Shown: positions 34,554 to 44,049 of the stretch, piece after piece
Layout: each line of letters opens with the position of its first letter
How positions within the stretch are numbered: position 1 is the stretch's first letter
DNA from: WTJO01 sp965660165
GTDB taxonomy: Bacteria; Pseudomonadota; Alphaproteobacteria; Puniceispirillales; Puniceispirillaceae
Length of the DNA: 64,000 nucleotides
Direction of reading: 5' to 3'
Assembly (NCBI GenBank): GCA_965660165.1
Contig: CBFHYU010000007.1
Coordinates: 1-64,000, forward strand
Translations under genes and position numbers: made by a program
The notes under the pieces: model-generated
The model's database searches: none
Told to the model about the DNA's origin: nothing
Seen by the model: the letters and a program-made list of their open reading frames with translations, nothing else

Positions 34554-35656
34554 TACCGCTTCTTCCACAATCAGCTATTTTATTCAGCTATATGGGTGTG
34601 CGCTACGCAAAGCAGGTGATGCTAGCCTTGCTGATATTAAGTTGTTTTCTGTATTTTCTGGATGTAACAGAGCTTGCCCGCAGAATGTCTGAAAGAGATG
34701 CTGATTTTCCGATCTGGCAGGTTATGCTGATAAGCCTTTTGAAACTGCCTAGCCTGCTTGACTTGCTGTTGCCATTTTCCATTTTATTCGGGTCTATTTC
34801 ATGCTTCTTTTTTTGGAGCCGCTCGCATGAATTTACAATTTCAAGAGCCATAGGTCAGACTATTTGGAGCGCGCTATATCCTGTTTATTTCGTAGCCTTT
34901 TTATTTGGCATTGTCCATATTGCCCTTATCAATCCTATTGCGGCGGCAACATCATCTCAATATGACCGCTGGAATGAAGAAATATTTGGCAAAACAGAAA
35001 ATAATATCTCTATTTCTACAAGCGGGCTGTGGCTAAAAGACACTTCAGCAGGCAATAATTACATCATCAATGGCGCTCAGCTAAATATTGAAGATGAGAC
35101 GTTATCATCTCCTGTTATTTATCAATTACAGGAAAATGGCTTACTATCTTGGCGGATGACAGCAGAATTATTGCGCTTCACAGATGGCGGTTGGGTGCTA
35201 ACCAACGTTACCAAAACAAATACGTTAGGCGGCACTGAAATTCTTGGCGATGTAATCTTGCCATCTGAAATCAGCACTACCGATATTTTCAGCAACAGGC
35301 AATCTGCGCATACCGTGCCGTTTTATCGCCTGCCAAGTTTCATTTCATTGCAAAAGCAAGCAGGCTTTCCTATCATTGAACATCAAGTATTTATGCATCA
35401 GCTATTTGCAACACCATTTGAATTTATTGGTATTGCGATGATTGCAGCTGCCATAACCTTATCACAATTTAGTCGTATGTTTCGGATCAGGCTTATTATT
35501 TATGGCATTTGTAGCGGCTTTGGTTTCTATTTTTTATCTGATCTTAGCTATCTGCTTGGCAGTACGGCCAAAGTGCCATATTTATTTGCTGGATACGGGC
35601 CTGCGTTAATTATGTGTTTGATGGGCTTTTTCTGGGTTGCCCGAATTGATGAGTGA
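34550..35656 (+). CDS. lptG: LPS export system permease LptG
   Basis: Second half-permease of the LPS transporter, partner of LptF. It has 368 residues and the same six-helix plus periplasmic jellyroll layout. The cytoplasmic coupling region SRSHEFTISRAIGQTIWS is recognisable, and the C-terminal helices contain SQFSRMFRIR. Overlaps with lptF (4 bases) and nearly with the next gene show tight operon structure. In many alphaproteobacteria lptD comes next; here the chaperone/isomerase gene follows directly. Confidence 0.93.
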   Translation: MIPLLPQSAILFSYMGVRYAKQVMLALLILSCFLYFLDVTELARRMSERDADFPIWQVMLISLLKLPSLLDLLLPFSILFGSISCFFFWSRSHEFTISRAIGQTIWSALYPVYFVAFLFGIVHIALINPIAAATSSQYDRWNEEIFGKTENNISISTSGLWLKDTSAGNNYIINGAQLNIEDETLSSPVIYQLQENGLLSWRMTAELLRFTDGGWVLTNVTKTNTLGGTEILGDVILPSEISTTDIFSNRQSAHTVPFYRLPSFISLQKQAGFPIIEHQVFMHQLFATPFEFIGIAMIAAAITLSQFSRMFRIRLIIYGICSGFGFYFLSDLSYLLGSTAKVPYLFAGYGPALIMCLMGFFWVARIDE

Positions 35657-35661
35657 GACAA

Positions 35662-36963
35662 ATGAAAGCTATTCAATCCCTATGCGTTATACCCTCACCC
35701 AATGCTAGCGGCATTATCAGGCTTGTTATAGCTAGCCTGTGTTGGTTTGGGGTAGGTGCGTTACAGCAGGTCTCAGCAAAGGCTGTCATTGAAGCTATTG
35801 TAAATGGCGACCCAATTACCAATTTTGAAGTTGAAGACAGAATGAACTTCATCAGGCTGGTAACAAATATCACTATCACCAAAGATAATCTTAAAAGTTT
35901 GCGCAATGACGCATTGCAGGCACTTATTGAGGATAGGATTAAAATTCAAGAAGCTGAAAATGTTGTGCCTGGCGCAGAAAGTCAGGCACGAAATGCCGCA
36001 ATTGAATTCGCAGAGCAAAGTTTTGCCCAGAACGGGCTTACCGCAGAACAGCTTCTAACTCAGAATAATGTCAATATCGAAACAGTGTTAACCAAATATA
36101 CAGCCGATATTTTATGGTCAAATACCTTGCGTATCCGATTTGCACGCCAGTTTCTGTCTATTGATAAAAATGCTGAAAAAGAACAGGAAAAGATTAAACA
36201 ATCCTTTTCAGAACCGCAAATCAAACTTAGCGAAATTATCCTGCTTCCCACGCCTCAGCGTACGCTTGAACAAACACAGATTATGGCGCAAGAAATTGTG
36301 ACAGCAGTACGTCAGGGTGCACGCTTTTCAGGCATTGCCCAGCAATATTCTGCGGCAGGTTCAGCAAGCAGGGGCGGTGATGTTGGCTGGCTGTTTATTG
36401 ACCGTATGCCAGATGAATTCAAACTGCCGCTTCAACAGGCACAAGATGGTGATATTCTTGATCCCATCACCCAGAATGGACAGGTCTTTATTTTCAAACG
36501 TGAAGAATTGCGTGAACAAGGATTGCTTGACCCCAAAGCCACCATCATTACGCTTGCGCGCGCGGTTGACAGTTTGGATGACCAATATTCAGAAGAACAG
36601 CTTAGCATTAAGTCTAATGCATTGAGTGAGAGAACAGCGTCAATGAATAGCTGTGCAGAACTTGAAAATCTAAATAGTGAGCTTGGCTCAAACGTGCCAA
36701 GTATTTTATCAGACCTGCCTTTAAGTGATTTGTCGCCTCAATTACAGCGTCAGATAAATTCACTTGAGCTGAACACAGCCTCAAAGCCACTTAATTTTGC
36801 AGAAGGGTTGGTCGTATTTATGGTATGTGAGCGCAAATTGCCTGAATTGGAGTTGCCATCAATCGAAAGTTTGAAGCAAAGAGAGCTTGAGCGCATTTTA
36901 ACCTCATTAAGCGGGCGGTATCTGTTGCGATTGCAACGCAATGCCAGAATTGAGCTGAAATAA
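35662..36963 (+). CDS. surA: SurA-type periplasmic peptidyl-prolyl isomerase/chaperone
   Basis: Periplasmic chaperone for outer-membrane proteins. An N-terminal signal (hydrophobic IIRLVIASLCWFGVGAL, cleavage near VSA-KA) is followed by the SurA N-domain (IVNGDPITNFEVEDRMNFIR), one parvulin domain (about 185-280: LSEIILLPTP, SAAGSASRGGDVGWLFIDRM) and a C-terminal helix segment. E. coli SurA has two parvulin domains; the single-domain form is usual in alphaproteobacteria. Start ATG 35662 is preferred over a GTG at 35653 that overlaps lptG. The product is 433 residues. pdxA starts 6 bases later. Confidence 0.9.
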   Translation: MKAIQSLCVIPSPNASGIIRLVIASLCWFGVGALQQVSAKAVIEAIVNGDPITNFEVEDRMNFIRLVTNITITKDNLKSLRNDALQALIEDRIKIQEAENVVPGAESQARNAAIEFAEQSFAQNGLTAEQLLTQNNVNIETVLTKYTADILWSNTLRIRFARQFLSIDKNAEKEQEKIKQSFSEPQIKLSEIILLPTPQRTLEQTQIMAQEIVTAVRQGARFSGIAQQYSAAGSASRGGDVGWLFIDRMPDEFKLPLQQAQDGDILDPITQNGQVFIFKREELREQGLLDPKATIITLARAVDSLDDQYSEEQLSIKSNALSERTASMNSCAELENLNSELGSNVPSILSDLPLSDLSPQLQRQINSLELNTASKPLNFAEGLVVFMVCERKLPELELPSIESLKQRELERILTSLSGRYLLRLQRNARIELK

Positions 36964-36969
36964 CGAAAA

Positions 36970-37956
36970 ATGGCGCCACTTATCATCACATCTGGCGATC
37001 CAGCAGGCATAGGCCCTGAAATTGCATTGCGGGCGGCGGCATCTGGCCAAGATAATATTGTGCTGATGGGCTGTCCAAACCATCTATCAGAACTAGCAAA
37101 ACAGGCAGGGATAGCGATATCGCTAACCCCCATCTCAGAAGCAGAGTTAGATGGCTCAGACCTGCCAAGTGGCATAGTGCCAGTCCTGCCGATTAGCTGG
37201 AATGAAGCCCCGAAAGCAGGTAAGCCTACATCACATAATGCCGCTCAAATTATTCAGTCAATTCGGGATGCCACCTTGTTGGCAAAATCAGGTAAAATAG
37301 CAGCTATTGTCACCAATCCAATTGCAAAATCACTATTATATGAAAGTGGGTTTCACTATCCAGGTCACACTGAATTTCTGGCACATCTTGATGATGATGC
37401 AGATATTATTATGATGCTGGCAAATGCCCAGTTACGCGTTGTTCCGCTTACCATACATATACCGCTAGAACAGGTTGCACGCTCTATAACGCCAGAGCAA
37501 ATCGTCAACAGCTTGTCAATTCTGAATGAGGGGCTGAAACAGTATTTTGCTATCAAACAGCCACATATTGCGATTGCAGGGCTTAACCCGCATGCAGGTG
37601 AGAATGGCCATATTGGCAATGAGGAAGAAACACTATTATTACCAGCCATTATGACCGCGAGACAAGCTGGCATGAGGGTTACCTTACCCTTGCCAGCAGA
37701 TACCCTTTTTCATGAAGAACAGCGCAAAAGCTATGATGCTGTTTTGTGCATGTATCATGATCAGGCACTAATTCCAGTAAAAACACTAGATTTTTTTGGC
37801 AGTGTAAATATCACACTTGGGCTTAGTTTTATTCGTACATCACCTGATCATGGCACTGCCTTTGACAGGGCTAATCAGTTCTGCGCGCGCCCTGACAGCC
37901 TTATTGCTGCGATAGATACAGCCCGCAACATGGCCTCTAAAGCAAAAAAGCCATGA
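36970..37956 (+). CDS. pdxA: 4-hydroxythreonine-4-phosphate dehydrogenase
   Basis: Metal- and NAD-dependent dehydrogenase in DXP-dependent pyridoxal phosphate synthesis. Signatures: the N-terminal ITSGDPAGIGPEIAL, the metal His in YPGHTEFLAHL, GLNPHAGENGHIGNEE and YHDQALIPVKTLDF. The product is 328 residues, normal. It overlaps rsmA by 4 bases (ATGA). The surA-pdxA-rsmA order is widely conserved in proteobacteria. Confidence 0.96.
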   Translation: MAPLIITSGDPAGIGPEIALRAAASGQDNIVLMGCPNHLSELAKQAGIAISLTPISEAELDGSDLPSGIVPVLPISWNEAPKAGKPTSHNAAQIIQSIRDATLLAKSGKIAAIVTNPIAKSLLYESGFHYPGHTEFLAHLDDDADIIMMLANAQLRVVPLTIHIPLEQVARSITPEQIVNSLSILNEGLKQYFAIKQPHIAIAGLNPHAGENGHIGNEEETLLLPAIMTARQAGMRVTLPLPADTLFHEEQRKSYDAVLCMYHDQALIPVKTLDFFGSVNITLGLSFIRTSPDHGTAFDRANQFCARPDSLIAAIDTARNMASKAKKP

Positions 37957-38819
37957 CACAGCCGCCCCATCAAAGCTCGCCAGATATTGCCACAATGGTA
38001 GAAATGTTGCCGCCACTTCGCCAGCTAGTATCGCAAGCAGATTTAGCCGCTAAAAAATCGCTTGGCCAGAATTTTTTATTTGACCTGAACCTCACCAGAA
38101 GAATTGCCCGAACAGCCGTCCCCTTTGATGATGCTGTACTTGAAATAGGACCAGGTCCTGGCGGGCTTAGCAGGGCATTACTAATCGAAGGTGCCCCCCA
38201 GCTGATCACGGTAGAAAAAGACAAGCGTATTATAGAATTTCTGCAGCATTTACAGCAGGTAGCGGCAGATAGGCTTATCCTGATTGAACAAGATGCCCTT
38301 GAGCTTAGCCTGTCTGATATAACCACCTCGCCTCTACAGATAGTTGCCAACCTACCCTATAATATCGCAACCCCGCTTTTTATCTCATTCTTGCGACAGG
38401 CAGAGCAAATTTCCGCCATGAGCCTAATGTTTCAAAAAGAGGTTGCGATGCGTATCACGGCCAAAGTGGGTGATAGCGCCTATGGGCGGCTTGCAGTGAT
38501 TACCGCATGGCGTGCAGCAGCAGAAATGCTATTTGATATTCCAGCAGATGCCTTTGTACCGCCGCCAAAGGTTACCTCAACCTTGATACGGGTAACTCCC
38601 TATCCAAAACCTTTATTTGACTGCAAAATGGAGCATCTGGAAGCTGTAACGCGCATTGCCTTTGGGCAGAGACGGAAAATGCTTCGTGCCAGTTTCAAAC
38701 AATTTGGTGGTGAGGATTTTCTTAGCTCACTTGATATTGACCCCAGCATTCGGCCTCAGCAATTGCCCGTTGAGGGGTTTTGCCGTATTGCCAATGCGTT
38801 GGCAGACCAGATTGACTAG
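37953..38819 (+). CDS. rsmA: 16S rRNA (adenine1518/1519-N6) dimethyltransferase
   Basis: KsgA, which dimethylates two adjacent adenines in the 3' hairpin of 16S rRNA using SAM. SAM motif LEIGPGPGGLSRALL, acidic loop VEKDKRIIEFL, catalytic motif NLPYNIATPL. AAKKSLGQNFLFD is the family's N-terminal signature. The product is 288 residues. It ends 3 bases from the convergent gmk stop. Confidence 0.97.
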   Translation: MTQPPHQSSPDIATMVEMLPPLRQLVSQADLAAKKSLGQNFLFDLNLTRRIARTAVPFDDAVLEIGPGPGGLSRALLIEGAPQLITVEKDKRIIEFLQHLQQVAADRLILIEQDALELSLSDITTSPLQIVANLPYNIATPLFISFLRQAEQISAMSLMFQKEVAMRITAKVGDSAYGRLAVITAWRAAAEMLFDIPADAFVPPPKVTSTLIRVTPYPKPLFDCKMEHLEAVTRIAFGQRRKMLRASFKQFGGEDFLSSLDIDPSIRPQQLPVEGFCRIANALADQID

Positions 38820-38822
38820 CCC

Positions 38823-39446
38823 TTAGCTAGACCGCAACCGCTTTACAAAATCAGTAAGCCCAACAAGCCGCTCGCGCTTAAGCCTCTCTGCGGCCAGAAT
38901 TTGGCATACCGCCGTAACAGATTGTGCCAAATCATGATTGATAATGACATAATCATATTCTGGATAATGGCTCATCTCGTCAGATGCTTTTGCCATCCGC
39001 CCCGCCACTACTTCTGCACTATCCTGAGCGCGGGAATGAAGCCGTCTTTCAAGCTCAGCTACAGATGGCGGCAAAATAAAAATAGAGACCAAATCATCAC
39101 GTGCATTCGCTTTGAGCTGTTGCGTACCCTGCCAGTCAATATCAAATAGCACATCCTTACCCATCTCAAGACGGTCTGCTACTTTTTCGGCTGGCGTGCC
39201 ATAAAAATTGCCAAATACTTCTGCATATTCCAAAAAATAATTCTGGTTAATATTTAACTTAAATCTGGTTTCATCAATAAAATAATAATCTTTGCCTTCT
39301 ACTTCTCCAGGACGTCTTTTCCGCGTTGTTGCAGATACAGACAATTTTATTTCATCATCTATTTCCAGTAATTTCCGTGAGATAGAAGTTTTTCCTGCTC
39401 CAGAAGGTGAAGATAAAACAAGCATCAATCCGCGTCTTGATAACAT
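38823..39446 (-). CDS. gmk: Guanylate kinase
   Basis: Phosphorylates GMP to GDP. P-loop SPSGAGKT at 13-20; the GMP-binding region ATTRKRRPGEVEGKDYYFID follows, then DIDWQGTQQL and IFILPPS. The product is 207 residues, normal. The start lies 20 bases after the mltG stop, so it is probably the last gene of the fabD-fabG-acpP-fabF-mltG-gmk unit. It converges on rsmA with almost no gap and no terminator hairpin is visible there. Confidence 0.97.
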   Translation of the reverse strand: MLSRRGLMLVLSSPSGAGKTSISRKLLEIDDEIKLSVSATTRKRRPGEVEGKDYYFIDETRFKLNINQNYFLEYAEVFGNFYGTPAEKVADRLEMGKDVLFDIDWQGTQQLKANARDDLVSIFILPPSVAELERRLHSRAQDSAEVVAGRMAKASDEMSHYPEYDYVIINHDLAQSVTAVCQILAAERLKRERLVGLTDFVKRLRSS

Positions 39447-39465
39447 GAGGTTTTGGCGCTCCTGC

Positions 39466-40497
39466 CTATTGGGTTAGGGCTTTTATTTTATTGCGATAGG
39501 TTCGCACATTTCGGTTATGTTCAGCAAGCGTTCTTGCAAATAGATGCCCGCCTTGTGCATCAGAAACAAAGTATAAATAGTCGCTTTGTTGTGGATGTGC
39601 TGCTGCATATAGAGAAGCATAAGATGGGTTTGCAATTGGTGTTGGCGGCAAGCCTTGATTCAGATAGCTATTCCAGCGATGAGGCGTTTTCAAATCTGTT
39701 TTGCTAAGTTTTTTCTTCAACCTATCTTCTATAGAAAGCCCATAGGCAACGGTAGGGTCTGATTGCAATCGCATGTTTCTATCTAGCCTGTTGATAAAGA
39801 CAGAGGCCACTAATTGACGCTCATCATCTCTGGCTGTTTCGCGCTCAATGATAGAGGCTAGCGTGATAAGGTCTTGAGGTGTTGAGATCGGCAAATTTGG
39901 CGCGCGTTCCGCCCATATCTCTGCAACGATTATCTCCATCTGCTGCTGCATTCGCGAGATAAGCGCGTTCCTATCATCCCCCCAACTATAAAAATATGTA
40001 TCTGGAAACAGGCTTCCTTCTTCTGGAATTTCCTTCAAATCGCCTGCAAGCGCATCATCAGCATTCAGCATTGAAACCACATCATAACTTCTCAGCCCTT
40101 CAATTACTGTCAGGCGACGTTGATAGGTATCGCCGTCATGAAGCTGTGTTAATATCTGGTTTAACGATGCTCCTGCCTCAATAAGATACTCACCTGCCTT
40201 TGGGGTATAGCTATCATGCTTCCATAGGCTCAGCATCTGATAATGCAGTGTTTCACTGATTACGCCGTGCCTAGCCAGCTTATGGGTCAGCACCAGCCGT
40301 CCATCGCCCGGCTCAACAAGAATAAGCGTATGTTCTGTATGCGGGCCTGGCTGTCTGCCAATAAAATCTATCCACCATAGACCAGCGAGAATAGCGACCC
40401 CTGAAAACAGTCCACAGACAATCGAAAGCCGAAGCAAAATACGCAGAATTGGTGAGCCTTTAGAAGGTGTTTCAGAAGAGTCCTCTTCTTTATTCAC
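39466..40497 (-). CDS. mltG: Endolytic murein transglycosylase MltG
   Basis: Inner-membrane lytic transglycosylase that ends glycan strands. The N-terminus is cytoplasmic and acidic, then one membrane helix (about residues 24-45: LRLSIVCGLFSGVAILAGLW), a LysM-like part and the YceG catalytic domain with the Glu in ASIIERETARDDER; the late QGLPPTPIANPS motif is diagnostic. The product is 343 residues. Translation starts at GTG 40497 within a GTGA overlap with the fabF stop, showing coupling. Neighbours are fabF and gmk. Confidence 0.94.
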   Translation of the reverse strand: MNKEEDSSETPSKGSPILRILLRLSIVCGLFSGVAILAGLWWIDFIGRQPGPHTEHTLILVEPGDGRLVLTHKLARHGVISETLHYQMLSLWKHDSYTPKAGEYLIEAGASLNQILTQLHDGDTYQRRLTVIEGLRSYDVVSMLNADDALAGDLKEIPEEGSLFPDTYFYSWGDDRNALISRMQQQMEIIVAEIWAERAPNLPISTPQDLITLASIIERETARDDERQLVASVFINRLDRNMRLQSDPTVAYGLSIEDRLKKKLSKTDLKTPHRWNSYLNQGLPPTPIANPSYASLYAAAHPQQSDYLYFVSDAQGGHLFARTLAEHNRNVRTYRNKIKALTQ

Positions 40498-41759
40498 CCT
40501 TCATACCGCCCCATAATCAAGGATGCATTTGTGCCGCCAAATCCAAAAGAATTTGACATCACATTTCGCACGTCCCGCTTGCGAGAGACAAGTGGCACCA
40601 GATCAAGACCATCTAGCGCTTCTTCTGGATCATTTAGATTTAAGGTAGGGGGAACAATACCATTATAGCACGCCATAATAGAGAAAATCGCTTCAATCGC
40701 ACCCGCCGCCCCTAGCAGATGACCCGTAGCGCTTTTTGTAGATGACATAGAAGCAGAGCCCATTGCATCGCCTAAAAGCCGTGATACTGCATTTGCTTCA
40801 ATCAAATCGCCTAATGGTGTCGAGGTGCCATGCGCGTTAATATAGTCGATATCAGACGGGCTCAACCCTGCACGCTTCAGCGCCATCTCCATCGCCCGAA
40901 AGCCGCCATTTCCATCTTCGGCTGGCGCAGTAATATGATAGGCATCACCAGACAGGCCATAGCCCTTAATCTCGCCATATATGATTGCGCCTCTAGCTTT
41001 GGCATGTTCTAACTCTTCTAGCACAACAACACCTGCACCTTCGCCCATCACAAAGCCATCCCTGCCCTTATCATAGGGGCGTGACGCCTTCTCTGGAGTG
41101 TCATTATAGCCTGTGGACAGGGCGCGTGCGGCTGCAAATCCAGCTATGCCTAGCCTGCATACAGCTGCTTCAGCACCACCTGCCAGCATAACATCTGCAT
41201 CATCAAATGCGATTAGGCGTGCCGCATCACCAATAGCATGCGCACCTGTTGAACAGGCGGTAACAACAGAATGGTTCGGCCCACGAAATCCATAGCGAAT
41301 AGATACATGACCTGAAATTAAGTTAATTAGTGCAGACGGAATAAAAAACGGGCTTATGCGTCTAGGCCCACGCTCATTTAGCAATTCAGAGGTTTCAACA
41401 ATTGTCTGCAATCCGCCAATGCCAGAGCCGATCATCACACCAGTTCTGTCTTGATCGTGAATATCTGTTGGTTTCCAGCCAGAATGTTCTACCGCTTCAA
41501 CACCAGCGATAATCCCTAGCTGGATAAATCTGTCTAGCTTGCGACGTTCTTTTGGCTCGATGAAATCATCCATCACCAAACTGCCGTCAGACCCATCTTC
41601 AGGCACCTGCCCAGCGATTTGACATGCCAAGTCAGAGGTTTCAAACCCCTCAATTTTATTGATACCAGAAGCACCAGATAGAATCTGCTTCCAGTTATGA
41701 TTAAGGCCTTGTCCGAGAGGAGATACAATCCCCATCCCTGTAATAACAACGCGGCGCAT
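40494..41759 (-). CDS. fabF: 3-oxoacyl-[ACP] synthase II
   Basis: Condensing enzyme for fatty-acid elongation (KAS II). Thiolase fold with the Cys-His-His triad: C169 in VVTACSTGAH, His in NAHGTSTPLGD and His in GHLLGAAGAIEA. The product is 421 residues, normal. It lies after acpP (97-base gap) and overlaps mltG by 4 bases; the acpP-fabF-mltG order is classic in proteobacteria. Confidence 0.97.
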   Translation of the reverse strand: MRRVVITGMGIVSPLGQGLNHNWKQILSGASGINKIEGFETSDLACQIAGQVPEDGSDGSLVMDDFIEPKERRKLDRFIQLGIIAGVEAVEHSGWKPTDIHDQDRTGVMIGSGIGGLQTIVETSELLNERGPRRISPFFIPSALINLISGHVSIRYGFRGPNHSVVTACSTGAHAIGDAARLIAFDDADVMLAGGAEAAVCRLGIAGFAAARALSTGYNDTPEKASRPYDKGRDGFVMGEGAGVVVLEELEHAKARGAIIYGEIKGYGLSGDAYHITAPAEDGNGGFRAMEMALKRAGLSPSDIDYINAHGTSTPLGDLIEANAVSRLLGDAMGSASMSSTKSATGHLLGAAGAIEAIFSIMACYNGIVPPTLNLNDPEEALDGLDLVPLVSRKRDVRNVMSNSFGFGGTNASLIMGRYEG

Positions 41760-41856
41760 GGCTCACTCCTATTATTTGAACAGAGACACGCTAGAAAAAA
41801 CGCCTGAAATACACACTCATATTTTATGTTGTGTTGTTATCAGGCGTAATAGCTAG

Positions 41857-42093
41857 TTAAGCGGCGTTCTGCTCAAGAAAATCTACAGCGTCCTTTACTG
41901 TAAGAATCTTTTCAGCAGCATCATCAGGAATTTCACATCCGAATTCTTCTTCAAATGCCATGACCAATTCCACTGTATCTAGGCTGTCAGCGCCCAAATC
42001 GTCAATGAAAGATGCCCCTTCGATAACTTTGTCACCATCAACACCAAGATGTTCTACAACAATAGATTTGACGCGATCTGCAATATCACTCAT
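41857..42093 (-). CDS. acpP: Acyl carrier protein
   Basis: Small acidic carrier of fatty-acyl chains on 4'-phosphopantetheine. 78 residues; the modified Ser is S37 in LGADSLDTVELVM. The start ATG at 42093 has GAGGA 5-6 bases upstream. The leader is 223 bases long back to fabG, so acpP probably has its own strong promoter, as usual for this abundant protein. Confidence 0.98.
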   Translation of the reverse strand: MSDIADRVKSIVVEHLGVDGDKVIEGASFIDDLGADSLDTVELVMAFEEEFGCEIPDDAAEKILTVKDAVDFLEQNAA

Positions 42094-42316
42094 GATTATA
42101 TCCTCAATTTACTGTGGTGTTGGCCTGATACTTGGCCAGCTTTTTGAAGAGCGGTTTAGCACACCCCTACAGATTTTACTAGTCACTTTTCATCTTTGAG
42201 ATGATAACCGCAATTATAGCTGTTTTGCAACATCTTGCGGTCGACATTCATATCATATCAACATCTTCCAGACAGGCAATGTGTTTCTGTTACATTGGCT
42301 CTAGCTTAACCACTGG

Positions 42317-43054
42317 CTATAGCATAGCCATGCCACCATTCACATGGACCGTTGCCCCTGTAACATAGCCTGCTTCATCACTTGCCAAATAGCTAACAGC
42401 AGACGCAATATCCTCAGGCTGACCTAGTCGGCCACACGGCACATTTGCCAGCAGTTTTTCTTTTTGGTCATCGGTAAGCACATCTGTCATCTGTGTCTGG
42501 ATAAAGCCTGGCGCGACCACATTTACCGTAATGCCCCTGCTTGCCACTTCTTGGGCAAGTGATTTGCTAAAGCCTATCATGCCTGCTTTTGATGCCGCAT
42601 AATTGGTCTGTCCAGGATTACCTGTCACCCCAACAATAGACGAGATTGAAATGATACGTCCCCATCTTGCTTTCATCATCGCCCGAATAGCGGCACGGCA
42701 TAAAATCATAGATGCGGTCATATTGACATTCAGCACCTGATCCCATTCATCATCTTTGAGCCGCATAAACAGATTATCACGGGTAATGCCAGCATTATTC
42801 ACCAGAATATCAACAGAACCAGCTATCTCTGTTGCCATTGGAATCATTGCTTCTACGGCTTGCCTATCAGAGAGATCAGCTGGCAAGATTGAGTTGCGAT
42901 CTCCTAATTCAGAAGATAGCGAGGCAAGTCTACCCTCATTGGTGCCATGTAAAATGACATGCGCGCCCTGCTTGTGTAATGTTACTGCAATCGCTTTGCC
43001 GATGCCGCCGCTTGCACCTGTTACAAGGGCTGTCTTGCCGTCTAGTGAAAACAT
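42317..43054 (-). CDS. fabG: 3-oxoacyl-[ACP] reductase
   Basis: NADPH-dependent reductase of fatty-acid synthesis. Classical SDR: GASGGIG cofactor loop (13-19), NNAGITRDNLFMRLKD, catalytic Ser138/139, Y152 and K156 (NYAASKAG), and the C-terminal TVHVNGGMAML, the FabG signature. The product is 245 residues. It lies between fabD and acpP on the same strand, with 65 bases to fabD. Confidence 0.97.
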   Translation of the reverse strand: MFSLDGKTALVTGASGGIGKAIAVTLHKQGAHVILHGTNEGRLASLSSELGDRNSILPADLSDRQAVEAMIPMATEIAGSVDILVNNAGITRDNLFMRLKDDEWDQVLNVNMTASMILCRAAIRAMMKARWGRIISISSIVGVTGNPGQTNYAASKAGMIGFSKSLAQEVASRGITVNVVAPGFIQTQMTDVLTDDQKEKLLANVPCGRLGQPEDIASAVSYLASDEAGYVTGATVHVNGGMAML

Positions 43055-43119
43055 GGATAGATGCTCCTTTTTTAAGATATATGGCTACCTTATCTGGTGG
43101 CGCCCTCTATAATTGGTTG

Positions 43120-44049
43120 CTAAACATATGTTTTAATATCATCCAATGTTTCAAGGCTGATAATCTCAACATCCTTAACACATCGTTTTACCAACCCTGA
43201 CAATATTTTGCCTGTGCCAAGTTCAACAAAGCGTGTCACGCCCTGATCAGCCAGAAATTCGATGGTTTCGCGCCAACGTACCCTGCCTGTTACCTGAGAC
43301 ACCAAATTCTGACGCAAGATGGTTGCGTCTGTCTCGGCGCTCACTGTTACATTACATACAACAGGAATTGCTGTATCTGTCATCTTTGCCTCAGCCAACG
43401 CCTGCGCCATAATATCTGCGGCAGGTGCCATCATATCGCAATGGAAGGGCGCGCTAACTGGCAATTCAACAATTCGGCGCAAGCCTGCTTCTTTGGCAAT
43501 GTCCATCGCCTGAAGCACGGCCTTTTTCTCGCCTGAAATAACAATTTGGCCAGGCGCATTATCATTTGCTATTTGCACAAGACCGTCTGTTTGCTCAAGA
43601 AAGCCCTGCGTCTGTTCAATATCAGCGCCTAGCAAAGCTGCCATCGCGCCCTCACCCACAGGCACTGCCTGCTGCATAGAGGTACCCCGAAGCCTAAGCA
43701 GTCTTGCTGTTTGTTGCAATTCAAGCCCGCCTGCTGCACAAATAGCTGAATATTCGCCTAAAGAATGGCCTGCCACAAAATCAGCAAGCTGGCTTGCTGG
43801 CATATCTTTATGAGCTTCAAGCGCCCTTAATACCGCCAGAGATGAGGCAAATAACGCTGGCTGTGCATTCTGAGTTAAGGTCAAAGCGTCTGCAGGCCCG
43901 TGTGCCATAATATCTGAAAGCGCCTCATCAAGCGCGCTATCCACAGCTGTCAACACATCAGATGCTGCATCAGAATCAGCGGCTAATTCAGTGCCCATAC
44001 CAACTGTTTGCGAACCCTGTCCGGGAAAAAGAAACGCTGTTTTAGACAT
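43120..44049 (-). CDS. fabD: Malonyl-CoA:ACP transacylase
   Basis: Loads malonyl groups onto ACP. FLFPGQGSQTVGMG near the N-terminus, catalytic S96 in VAGHSLGEYSA, and His in the APFHCDMM motif. The product is 309 residues, normal. First gene of the minus-strand fab unit, divergent from rpsF with 272 bases between. Confidence 0.97.
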   Translation of the reverse strand: MSKTAFLFPGQGSQTVGMGTELAADSDAASDVLTAVDSALDEALSDIMAHGPADALTLTQNAQPALFASSLAVLRALEAHKDMPASQLADFVAGHSLGEYSAICAAGGLELQQTARLLRLRGTSMQQAVPVGEGAMAALLGADIEQTQGFLEQTDGLVQIANDNAPGQIVISGEKKAVLQAMDIAKEAGLRRIVELPVSAPFHCDMMAPAADIMAQALAEAKMTDTAIPVVCNVTVSAETDATILRQNLVSQVTGRVRWRETIEFLADQGVTRFVELGTGKILSGLVKRCVKDVEIISLETLDDIKTYV

